A stretch of DNA of 14,493 nucleotides, taken from assembly GCA_050743075.1 (NCBI GenBank), contig JBOGDS010000084.1:1-14493 (forward strand), written 5' to 3'. Under the pieces are notes generated by a model. It ran no database searches. It had not been told where the DNA came from and worked only from the letters and a program-made list of their open reading frames with translations. The stretch is from JBOGDS01 sp050743075. GTDB lineage: Bacteria; Actinomycetota; Actinomycetes; Jiangellales; Jiangellaceae. The position numbers and the translations under genes are program-made. Every line of letters begins with the position of its first letter. Position 1 is the first letter of the stretch. Below, piece after piece: positions 8,240 to 14,493 of the stretch.

Positions 8240-9967
8240 TCAGCCGGGGTACACCGGCCGCGCCGCCTGTCCGGCGAGGTTCCAGCTGCCGGTCCGCTGC
8301 CGCAGGACCAGCCCGTCGGCCGTGCCGACCGCGAGGTCCTCGCGCGGGGCGGCCGCCAACGTGACGCCGCCTTCCGGCAGCGGCCCGGTAGCGGTCAGCG
8401 CCCAGTCCGTCAGGTCGATCCGGTACGCCCCGGTGTCCGCGTCCAGCTCGTCGACGAGCACGGCCAGCTGGGTCGATCCCGACCAGGCGACGGCCGTCAC
8501 GCTGCCGGCCTCGAGAGGAACCGGGCGCAGGCCTGCGACGCGTACCGACATCGGCACGAGCGGGTCGCGCAGGATCAGACCTACCAGGACCCGGCCGTCG
8601 CTCACCACGGCGACCCGGGTGCCGTCGAGGGACACCGCGAGGTCGTCGATCGGCCGCCCACGCAGGTCCGGTGTCGCGACCGGCGCAGGTTCGCTACCGG
8701 CCTCGCCCGGCTCGCACACCAGGAGCGTCGTTCCCGCGTCCGTCCGGTCGGTCACCCACACCAGGCCGGTCCGGTCCCAGGACAGGACGTCGAGGTCGGT
8801 ACCCGAGGTCAGCGGGGTCAGGTTCGCCTCGCTGGTGTATGACGCCCAGGACAGCTCCCGACCGTTCGCAGCGACCACGGCGGCCTCGTCCGCGAGCGGA
8901 TTCACTGCCAGGTCCGTCGCGCCCACGGCACTCCCGAGCAGCCCGGGGACCCGTGCGGCTCCGTCGCCCTCGAGACGCACGACCCCGGTCGCCGCGATCG
9001 CGTACAGCACGCGACGACGCAGCAGACTCTCCGGGTCGTAGTCGCGCGACGTGTCGACGCTCGCGGCGGTCGGTCCGCCGGCCCGCAGCGGGTCGCCGCC
9101 GGAACTGACCGTCACCTGCCGCACCCCGGGGATCTGTGTCAGCGTCCAGACCAGCTGCGCCTCCATCCGCTCGGCCTCGACGTCGGACGTGCCGTCGGCC
9201 GCCTGTTCGGTCAGCTCGACGATGGCCCGGCCGGACTCGACGCGGACCCCGCGCACCGCCAGCGCGGTCTCTGCCGGGAACGCGGTCCGGACGGCCGGCG
9301 CCAGCCACTGCGACGGCCCGCGAAGCAGCGCCTCGGCGAGCAGAGTGGTCGTGCTGCCCGAGGACCGGATCGGCACATGGACCGGCTCCGGGACCAGCAC
9401 GTCGAACGCCGGGTCGAAGAAGTACAGGTCGAACGCCTGGAACTCACTGTCGAAGTCGAGGTCGGAGACGATGATGCCGGCTGGAGGGTTGGCGATCCGC
9501 CACTCGCCGTTCACCTGGTCGAGCCGCAGGGCGAAGTCCCTCGTGGTGTCGGGCCGCTCCCTGACGAAGCCGTCTTGGGGACTGACGGTACCCAGGACCG
9601 CCAGCGTCAGCTGCACCCGGCCGTCGGTGCCCGGCGTGACGACGGGATCGCGCGCATAGATGGTGGTCCGTGCGCTCGGCTGCCAGGCCGCTCCGGCGTC
9701 GGGTGCGAGGAACAGCCGGGCCGTCGGGTAGTCGGGCTCGTACGACGCCATCGCCGCGACGAAGCCGGCGACGATGCCTTCCGGGCTGTCGCCGGCGTCG
9801 GGCGGATCGGCCTGGTCGAAGCCGACGTACGGCGGCCGCTCCGCCTCGGCGATGGGTTCGCCCTCGACCACGTCGCCCGATGTCGGGATCCCGGCGCAGC
9901 CGGCCAGCCCGGCCACCAGCCCGACGACCAGCCAGACGGTGGCCCCAGCGCTACGCGATCTAGTCAC
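8240..9967 (-). CDS. lpqB: Lipoprotein LpqB, accessory to MtrAB
   Basis: LpqB is a membrane-anchored lipoprotein on the outer face; in mycobacteria it interacts with the MtrB sensor domain and affects MtrA phosphorylation and cell-wall homeostasis. The 575-residue product starts with a lipoprotein signal: Arg-containing n-region, hydrophobic WLVVGLVAG, and lipobox LAGC with the modified Cys at 24. An N-terminal domain (about 35-195) begins with the family signature GIPTSGDVVEGEP. A GerMN-type domain follows at about 200-292 (TTLLAEALLRGPSQWLAPAV, then MEAQLVWTLTQIPGVRQVTV). The C-terminal 260 residues read as a beta-propeller of repeated strands (DVLSWDRTGLVWVTDR, LAVSLDGTRVAVVSDGR, VTAVAWSGSTQLAVLVDE). 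The start GTG 9967 lies inside mtrB, giving an eight-base overlap and probable translational coupling. Length and layout match the family; no odd features were seen. Confidence 0.96.
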   Translation of the reverse strand: MTRSRSAGATVWLVVGLVAGLAGCAGIPTSGDVVEGEPIAEAERPPYVGFDQADPPDAGDSPEGIVAGFVAAMASYEPDYPTARLFLAPDAGAAWQPSARTTIYARDPVVTPGTDGRVQLTLAVLGTVSPQDGFVRERPDTTRDFALRLDQVNGEWRIANPPAGIIVSDLDFDSEFQAFDLYFFDPAFDVLVPEPVHVPIRSSGSTTTLLAEALLRGPSQWLAPAVRTAFPAETALAVRGVRVESGRAIVELTEQAADGTSDVEAERMEAQLVWTLTQIPGVRQVTVSSGGDPLRAGGPTAASVDTSRDYDPESLLRRRVLYAIAATGVVRLEGDGAARVPGLLGSAVGATDLAVNPLADEAAVVAANGRELSWASYTSEANLTPLTSGTDLDVLSWDRTGLVWVTDRTDAGTTLLVCEPGEAGSEPAPVATPDLRGRPIDDLAVSLDGTRVAVVSDGRVLVGLILRDPLVPMSVRVAGLRPVPLEAGSVTAVAWSGSTQLAVLVDELDADTGAYRIDLTDWALTATGPLPEGGVTLAAAPREDLAVGTADGLVLRQRTGSWNLAGQAARPVYPG

Positions 9968-11660
9968 CGGGCACCCCGTGCGGCTGCCGGACCCGCCGAT
10001 ACGGGCCGCCGACGACCGCCAGCTCCGCGGCGTCGTCGGGAACCATGGGAATCGGCGAGGACGAGACGTCGGTTCCCGCCCGGCGCGGCAGCGTCAGCCG
10101 GAACTGCGAGCCGCGGGCCGGCTCTCCCCAGGCCTGCAGCCAGCCGCCGTGCAGCCGGGCGTCCTCCAGTGCGATGGCCAGGCCCAGCCCGGTCCCCCCG
10201 GTGCTGCGGGCCCTCGCGGGGTCTGCCCGCCAGAACCGGTGGAAGACCAGCGACGACTCCCCCGGCTTGAGACCCACCCCGTGGTCGCGCACGGCGACGG
10301 CAACCGCATCCTCGTCGGCTGCGACGCGGACCTCCACGTCGCGGCCCTCCCCGTGCTCGATCGCATTGACGACCAGGTTGCGCAGCACCCGGGAGATGCG
10401 CCGCGGGTCCATCTCGGCCACACACGGTGTCGCCGGCATGGCGACCCGGACCGCCGACCCCTTGCGTGCCGCCAGCGGGGCCGCCGCCTCGGTGACCGCG
10501 TGGACGACATCGCGGACGTCGACGGCCTCCGGGGACAGGACGGCCACGCCGGCGTCGAAGCGGCTGATCTCGAGCAGGTCGGCCAGCAACGACTCGAACC
10601 GGTCGAGCTGGGCCTGCAACAGCTCGGCGGAGCGGCGCACGCCAGGGTCGAACTCGTCGCGCGACTCGTACAGGACGTCGGCCGCCATCCGGACCGTCGT
10701 CAGCGGCGTCCGCAGCTCGTGCGACACGTCGGACACGAACTGCTGCTGCACCCGCGAGAGCTCCTCGAGCTGCCCGATCTGGCGCTGCAGGCTGGTCGCC
10801 ATCTGGTTGAAGCTGGTCGCGAGCCGGGCGATGTCGTCGCGGCCCTTGACGCCCATGCGCTCGGAGAGCCGTCCGCCCGAGAACCGCTCCGCGACGCGGG
10901 CCGCGTACCGGACCGGCGTCACGACCTGCCGGGTGACCAACCAGGCGATGGCACCGAGCAGGAGCACCAGCAGGACGCCCGCCGTCGCGAGCGCCGCTCG
11001 GACCAGGTCGTGGGTCTGCTGCTGCTCGTCGAGGGGGAACAGGAAGTACAGGCCGTACTGCTCGCCGCTCGGGGTGCGGATCTGGCCACCGACCGCGAGA
11101 CCCGCGGCGGCTGGGCCGGCCGGATCCAGCGCGAAGTCGTCGGGCCGGTAGGAGATCGACGTGTAGGTCCAGAACGTCGACGGCTCGGCGTCGACACTCT
11201 CCCGCAGCGATGCGGGGACGCTGCTGGCCTCGACCTGCCGTGACGTGACCGAGGAGGCCCCCGGGCGGATGAGGACGACCTCCGGGCCTTCGTCTCCGCC
11301 GCGTCGGGTGAGGTCGGTGACGATCTCGCGGGACACCTGGTTCAGCGGACCGGGCTCGACGGAGTCGAGCTGCTGCTGGACGGTGATGATGTTGTCGGCA
11401 GCCTCGGCGAGCGCCGCCTCCCGGTGTTGGCTCAGCAGGCCGTCGGTGATCTGTCGCAGCAGCGTCACGCCCAACAGCGACACCACGGCGACCGACAGCG
11501 CCAGGGTCCCCGTCACGACGCGCAGCCGGATCGAGCGCTGCCAGGCGGCCAGGACGGCGCGCCACGTCCGCAGCATCGACTCACCGGCGCGAAAGAGCGC
11601 GTGAACGACCGGCCGGCGGTTGTCGCCAGCGCTCGCTGTCTGGTCGACGGCCGCAGTCAC
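9960..11660 (-). CDS. mtrB: Sensor histidine kinase MtrB
   Basis: MtrB is the membrane kinase that phosphorylates MtrA and is tied to septation and cell-wall metabolism. The 566-residue protein has membrane helix 1 at about 47-68 (VVTGTLALSVAVVSLLGVTL), an extracellular sensor region at about 70-220, and helix 2 at about 221-243. A HAMP linker (about 244-297), a HisKA domain and an ATPase domain follow. The H-box FVSDVSHELRTPL puts the phosphorylated His at 314. The N-box NLVVNAIEH is at 428-436, G1 DHGVG at 459-463, the F-box FHRFWRAD at 473-480 and G2 GGTGLGLAI at 488-496. A C-terminal tail of about 40 residues after the kinase contains SSPIPMVP, resembling the tail of mycobacterial MtrB. 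GTG 11660 follows the mtrA stop by one base, and the 3' end overlaps lpqB by eight bases. The cytoplasmic N-terminus before helix 1 is about 46 residues, so a later start is possible. Confidence 0.97.
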   Translation of the reverse strand: MTAAVDQTASAGDNRRPVVHALFRAGESMLRTWRAVLAAWQRSIRLRVVTGTLALSVAVVSLLGVTLLRQITDGLLSQHREAALAEAADNIITVQQQLDSVEPGPLNQVSREIVTDLTRRGGDEGPEVVLIRPGASSVTSRQVEASSVPASLRESVDAEPSTFWTYTSISYRPDDFALDPAGPAAAGLAVGGQIRTPSGEQYGLYFLFPLDEQQQTHDLVRAALATAGVLLVLLLGAIAWLVTRQVVTPVRYAARVAERFSGGRLSERMGVKGRDDIARLATSFNQMATSLQRQIGQLEELSRVQQQFVSDVSHELRTPLTTVRMAADVLYESRDEFDPGVRRSAELLQAQLDRFESLLADLLEISRFDAGVAVLSPEAVDVRDVVHAVTEAAAPLAARKGSAVRVAMPATPCVAEMDPRRISRVLRNLVVNAIEHGEGRDVEVRVAADEDAVAVAVRDHGVGLKPGESSLVFHRFWRADPARARSTGGTGLGLAIALEDARLHGGWLQAWGEPARGSQFRLTLPRRAGTDVSSSPIPMVPDDAAELAVVGGPYRRVRQPHGVPGD

Positions 11661-11661
11661 G

Positions 11662-12339
11662 TCAGGACGGGCCCGCCTTGTAGCCGACGCCGCGGACGGT
11701 CACGACGACCTCGGGGCGCTCCGGGTCGAGCTCGACCTTCGAGCGCAGCCGCTGGACGTGGACGTTGACCAGCCGCGTGTCGGCGGCGTGCCGGTAACCC
11801 CACACCTTCTCCAGCAGTTCCTCGCGGGTGAACACCTGCCACGGCCGGCGGGCCAGGCAGGCGAGCAGGTCGAACTCCAGCGGAGTCAGCGGGATCGACG
11901 CGCCGTTGCGCTTCACCGAGTGGCCGGCCACGTCGATGGCGAGGTCGCCGACCTGGAGGGTCTCCGGCTTGGGATCGTCGGTGCGCCGCAGCCGGGCGCG
12001 GACTCGCGCGACCAGCTCCTTGGGCTTGAACGGCTTGACGACGTAGTCGTCGGCGCCGGACTCCAGGCCGACGACGATGTCGACCGTGTCGCTCTTGGCC
12101 GTGAGCATGACGATCGGCACCCCGGACTCGGCCCGGATCTCCTTGCAGACGTCGATGCCGTCCTTGCCGGGCAGCATCAGGTCGAGCAGGATGAGGTCGG
12201 GCTTGAAGTCGCGGAAGACCGGCATGACCTCGTCGCCGCGGATTACCACCGTCGGCTCGTACCCCTCGTTTCGGAGCACGATCCCGAGCATCTCCGCCAG
12301 CGCGGTGTCGTCGTCGACGATGAGCACGCGTCCCTTCAT
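11662..12339 (-). CDS. mtrA: DNA-binding response regulator MtrA
   Basis: MtrA is an OmpR/PhoB-type response regulator, essential in M. tuberculosis, controlling cell-division, cell-wall and replication-linked genes. The 225-residue product is close to full identity in its core motifs with the mycobacterial protein. Receiver domain: acidic pocket D9-D11 (LIVDDD), phosphorylated Asp53 in LLDLMLPGKDGIDV, Thr80 in VMLTAKSDTVD, and Lys102 in YVVKPFKPKELVARVRARLR. The winged-helix domain at about 126-223 ends in RLVNVHVQRLRSKVE and VTVRGVGYKAGPS. Start: ATG 12339 (MKGRVLIVDDD) or ATG 12348 three codons earlier; neither has a ribosome binding site. A CACAAT hexamer (minus strand, 12352-12347) would place transcription onset near 12340, so a leaderless mRNA from 12339 is possible. 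The gene is one base upstream of mtrB and diverges from the membrane-protein gene at 12504. Confidence 0.97.
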   Translation of the reverse strand: MKGRVLIVDDDTALAEMLGIVLRNEGYEPTVVIRGDEVMPVFRDFKPDLILLDLMLPGKDGIDVCKEIRAESGVPIVMLTAKSDTVDIVVGLESGADDYVVKPFKPKELVARVRARLRRTDDPKPETLQVGDLAIDVAGHSVKRNGASIPLTPLEFDLLACLARRPWQVFTREELLEKVWGYRHAADTRLVNVHVQRLRSKVELDPERPEVVVTVRGVGYKAGPS

Positions 12340-12346
12340 GGGGACC

Positions 12347-12352
12347 ATTGTG
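12347..12352 (-). promoter_or_regulatory. Possible mtrA -10 box (leaderless start)
   Basis: On the minus strand CACAAT resembles TANNNT and ends seven bases before 12340, next to the mtrA ATG at 12339. A weak TTCACG (12377-12372) lies 19 bases upstream as a poor -35. The fit is modest; it is listed mainly because mtrA lacks any visible ribosome binding site. Confidence 0.2.
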
Positions 12353-12435
12353 CGGTCGGCGGCGCAGAATCGTGAAAGTGCGGTCCTCGGGCGTGCGGCG
12401 AGGCGGCCGCCATGCACCGTCGCTCGAACCCTCGT

Positions 12436-12448
12436 GGCACGATGTGCC
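12436..12448. promoter_or_regulatory. Short perfect dyad in the mtrA/membrane-gene divergent region
   Basis: GGCAC-GAT-GTGCC is a five-base perfect inverted repeat with a three-base centre. It lies 97 bases upstream of the mtrA ATG and 56 bases upstream of ATG 12504. It could be an operator half of a divergent promoter, but a dyad this short is expected now and then by chance in GC-rich DNA. Confidence 0.2.
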
Positions 12449-12503
12449 GCGACCTGTCCGCCGGGCGATCGGGGGCGGCCGCGCCGCCGGAAAGCGAGTG
12501 TCG

Positions 12504-13808
12504 ATGTCGGAGACGCCGGGCTGGGGCCGACCCAGCGAGGACCCCCCACGTCCCGACGCCGAGCCCGGCGCAGGCCAGGAAGGCGCCGACCCGCAACCGC
12601 CGGCCGAGCCGCCGTATCCAGGCTGGTCGACCAGCCAACCACCCCAGCCGGGCTGGACCGCACCTGGAGGCGACCCATCCGCGCCGAGTGCTGCCGCACC
12701 GCCGCCTGCGGTGGCGCCGGCGACTGCGGACCAGCAGAGCTGGGGACAGCCGCCGGCACAGCCCGGATGGGGCAGCGGCACCGGTTGGGGGTGGCAACCA
12801 CCCACGGTCAAGCCCGGCGTGATCCCGCTGCGGCCGCTCGGGGTCGGCGAGATACTCGACGGGGCGGTGACGACCATCCGGCGCAACCCCGGCCCGATGC
12901 TCGGCCTGTCCGCCATCGTCGCGGTCGTGACCCAGCTGCTCGGGCTCGGTCTGTCCTGGCTGCTGTTCCGGGAAGACTCCGCCGTCGACTCGCTGTCACC
13001 GACGGCGACCGACGAGGAGGTCCTCAGCGCGTTGACCGACGTCTTCGGTGTCGGCGCGATCGTGCTGGTCGTCACCTGGGTGGCGACCGTGATCCTGACC
13101 GGCATCCTGACCGTGGTCGTCAGTCGTGCCGTCCTGGGCGAGCGGTTGAGCGCCCACGAAGCCTGGCAGGCGGCGCGTCGCCGCCTGCCGAAGCTGCTGC
13201 TGCTCACGCTGGTGTACAGCCTCATCTGGCTCGCCCCCTTCCTGGTCGTCGGCGCGCTCGCGCTGGCGCTCGGGCTGGCCGGCGCTGACGGCGACGCCGG
13301 CGGCGGGCTGGCCGTGCTGCTCCTGCTGGCCGCCATACCGGTCGCCATCTGGCTGTACGTGCGCTACGCGCTGGCCGGTCCCTCACTCATGCTGGAGTCG
13401 ACGGCGTCACCCGACGGCGCCGCCCGGCCGGTCGGCGTCCGGGGTGCGCTGCGCCGCTCGGCGGCCCTGGTCCGCGGCTCCTGGTGGCGGGTCTTCGGCA
13501 TCCTGCTGCTCGTGCTGCTGATCGTCCTGATCATCTCCAACGTGATCAGCGTGCCCTTCTCGCTACCGATCTTCATCCTCGGCGCCGACGCCTCCGGCGG
13601 TCAGTTGCTGCTGACGCTCGTGCTGTCGGCCCTGGGCGGCGTCGTCGGCGCCACGATCACCGCGCCGTTCACCGCGGCGGCCACGGTCCTGCTCTACGTC
13701 GACCGCCGGATCCGCCGGGAGGGGCTCGACATCGACCTCGCGCGGGCCGCCGGCGTGACGATCCCCGGCCGGACCGACGTCGCTCCACCACCGTCCGGCG
13801 CGCCGTGA
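12504..13808 (+). CDS. Membrane protein with glycerophosphodiester phosphodiesterase-type membrane domain
   Basis: The protein has 434 residues and unknown function. Residues 1-105 are a cytoplasmic-looking tail rich in Pro, Gly, Ala and Trp with four PGW motifs (5-7, 39-41, 49-51, 87-89). A conserved segment VIPLRPLGVGEILDGAVTTI at 106-125 leads into about six hydrophobic helices near 130-155, 180-210, 228-260, 268-292, 328-360 and 367-398. The chain closes with LLYVDRRIRREGLDIDLARAAG at 396-417, typical of actinobacterial proteins annotated with this membrane domain. No catalytic phosphodiesterase domain is present, so the name reflects only the membrane part. ATG 12504 is preceded by GGAAAG (12489-12494) nine bases away; the frame is open further upstream, but across mtrA's leader. 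It diverges from mtrA and overlaps the DUF4129 gene by four bases (GTGA), so the two are probably translated together. The regulator MtrA may act on the shared intergenic region, but no site was recognised. Confidence 0.85.
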   Translation: MSETPGWGRPSEDPPRPDAEPGAGQEGADPQPPAEPPYPGWSTSQPPQPGWTAPGGDPSAPSAAAPPPAVAPATADQQSWGQPPAQPGWGSGTGWGWQPPTVKPGVIPLRPLGVGEILDGAVTTIRRNPGPMLGLSAIVAVVTQLLGLGLSWLLFREDSAVDSLSPTATDEEVLSALTDVFGVGAIVLVVTWVATVILTGILTVVVSRAVLGERLSAHEAWQAARRRLPKLLLLTLVYSLIWLAPFLVVGALALALGLAGADGDAGGGLAVLLLLAAIPVAIWLYVRYALAGPSLMLESTASPDGAARPVGVRGALRRSAALVRGSWWRVFGILLLVLLIVLIISNVISVPFSLPIFILGADASGGQLLLTLVLSALGGVVGATITAPFTAAATVLLYVDRRIRREGLDIDLARAAGVTIPGRTDVAPPPSGAP

Positions 13809-14467
13809 CCCGAGGCGCGGCGGTGTCGTCGGGCGACGTACCGGTCGACCTCGGGCGGGAGGAGGCGCGCGAGCTGGCCCGCCAGGAACTGGCCGACCCC
13901 GTCTACGACGCCGAGCCGTCGCTGGTGGACCGGGTGGTCGGCTGGGTGGTCGACCGGATCGACGACCTCCTGGGCGACTCGGGTGTGCTGCCCGGGTGGG
14001 CCGCGGTCGCGGTCGTCCTCGCCGTGCTGGCGCTGGCCGCGGTTGTCGTCTGGCAGCGGACTGGCCCGATGGCCCGGCGGGCGAGCAGCGAGGAGGTGTT
14101 CGGCGGCCGCCGCCGCTCGGCGGCCGAGTACCGCGCGGCCGCCGATGCCGCCGCCGCCGATGGGGACTGGGCGGCTGCGGTGGTCGAGAGGTTCAGAGCC
14201 ATCGTCTCGGGTCTCGAGGAGCGCGGCGTACTCGATCACCGGCCGGGACGCACGGCCGACGAGGCTGCGGCCGACGCCGCCGCCGCGATGCGCCCGCTCG
14301 CCGCCGACCTCCGGACCGGATCCAGGGTCTTCGACGGCGTGCGCTACGGGGGCCACCCGGCGACGTCGGCCGACGACGCGCGCATGGCACAGCTCGACGC
14401 CGCCGTGCTCGCCGCCCGGCCGCGTCCGGTCGCATCCGACGACCGGCCGCCGGCGGTGCCCCGATGA
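13805..14467 (+). CDS. DUF4129 domain membrane protein
   Basis: The 220-residue protein of unknown function has a short N-terminal stretch (1-63) containing VDLGREEARELARQELADPVYDAEPSLVDRV split by charged residues, one membrane helix at about 64-83 (GWAAVAVVLAVLALAAVVVW), and a soluble part. Residues of about 105-205 form the DUF4129 domain, with WAAAVVERFRAIVSGLEERG at 122-141, RPGRTADEAAADAAA at 146-160 and RVFDGVRYGGHPATSADDAR at 174-193. DUF4129 proteins are common in actinobacteria next to MoxR ATPase, DUF58 and DUF4350 genes, a neighbourhood of unknown role. GTG 13805 overlaps the stop of the preceding membrane gene (GTGA) and is taken as the start; GTG 13823 is an alternative. Its own stop overlaps the ATG of the next gene (ATGA at 14464-14467). 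The frame is open for 320 bases upstream, but that part lies inside the membrane gene and reads as an Arg-rich shadow. Confidence 0.85.
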   Translation: MTRGAAVSSGDVPVDLGREEARELARQELADPVYDAEPSLVDRVVGWVVDRIDDLLGDSGVLPGWAAVAVVLAVLALAAVVVWQRTGPMARRASSEEVFGGRRRSAAEYRAAADAAAADGDWAAAVVERFRAIVSGLEERGVLDHRPGRTADEAAADAAAAMRPLAADLRTGSRVFDGVRYGGHPATSADDARMAQLDAAVLAARPRPVASDDRPPAVPR

Positions 14468-14493
14468 CGCTCACGGCCACAACAGGGCCGGCC
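14464..14493 (+). CDS. Start of a further gene, cut by the window end (possibly DUF4350 protein)
   Basis: ATG 14464 overlaps the DUF4129 stop in the arrangement ATGA and opens a frame MTLTATTGPA that runs off the window. Ten codons cannot identify it. In related genomes the gene after DUF4129 at this locus often encodes a DUF4350 protein; that is the only basis for the suggestion. Confidence 0.5.
   Translation, partial: MTLTATTGPA

Noticed and set aside
12340..12801. N-terminal extension of mtrA to 12801
   Set aside because: MtrA is 225-230 residues and begins near M-x-RVLIVDDD. The extension runs antisense into the membrane-protein gene.
11657..13348. 563-codon minus-strand frame spanning mtrA and the membrane gene
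   Set aside because: It is out of frame with mtrA and antisense to the membrane gene. It is Arg/Ser/Thr/Pro-rich with no domain.
13484..13804. Upstream extension of the DUF4129 frame
   Set aside because: The segment lies inside the membrane gene in another frame and reads as an Arg-rich shadow. GTG 13805 with GTGA overlap is the natural start.

Overview
The window is a stretch of chromosomal housekeeping DNA from a high-GC actinobacterium. This is inferred from the strongly GC-rich third codon positions, frequent GTG starts, 1 to 8 base gene overlaps, and the diagnostic set mtrA-mtrB-lpqB-ComF-hpf-secA-Rv3235-like. That order is the one known from Mycobacterium (mtrA to the Rv3235 region) and Streptomyces. 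The proteins are not close enough to mycobacterial ones for it to be a Mycobacterium. The genus cannot be fixed from sequence alone; a Jiangella-, Nocardioides- or Streptomyces-like actinomycete is plausible.

Layout. Bases 1-976 (+ strand) hold the tail of a LysM protein and a small Rv3235-family (DUF6459) protein. Bases 1038-3821 (- strand) are secA, the preprotein translocase ATPase, with its C-terminal zinc motif. Divergent from it, 4016-5143 (+) encodes a tandem double GNAT acetyltransferase. This converges, with back-to-back stop codons, on 5144-6358 (-), a YcaQ/AlkX-type winged-helix (HTH_42) protein. A gap of about 310 bases (6359-6667) holds an 18-bp perfect inverted repeat and a candidate MtrA-box. 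Then, all on the - strand, come hpf (long ribosome hibernation factor), a ComF-family phosphoribosyltransferase, lpqB, mtrB and mtrA. Divergent from mtrA (+ strand, 12504 to the end) are a six-helix membrane protein with a glycerophosphodiesterase-type membrane domain, a DUF4129 protein and the first codons of a further gene. Each of these overlaps the next by four bases.

Function. MtrA (response regulator), MtrB (sensor kinase) and LpqB (lipoprotein accessory) form a cell-envelope and cell-division signalling module, and their near-zero spacing argues for one translationally coupled transcript. SecA exports proteins, HPF dimerises idle ribosomes, the YcaQ-like protein is a probable DNA glycosylase, and the GNAT protein probably acetylates an amine or protein N-terminus. 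The divergent membrane/DUF4129 genes are conserved neighbours of unknown role.

No mobile element, CRISPR array, tRNA or rRNA is visible, and I see no clearly new multi-gene system. The least explained features are the long inverted repeat at 6553-6650 and the MtrA-box-like direct repeat at 6437-6454.
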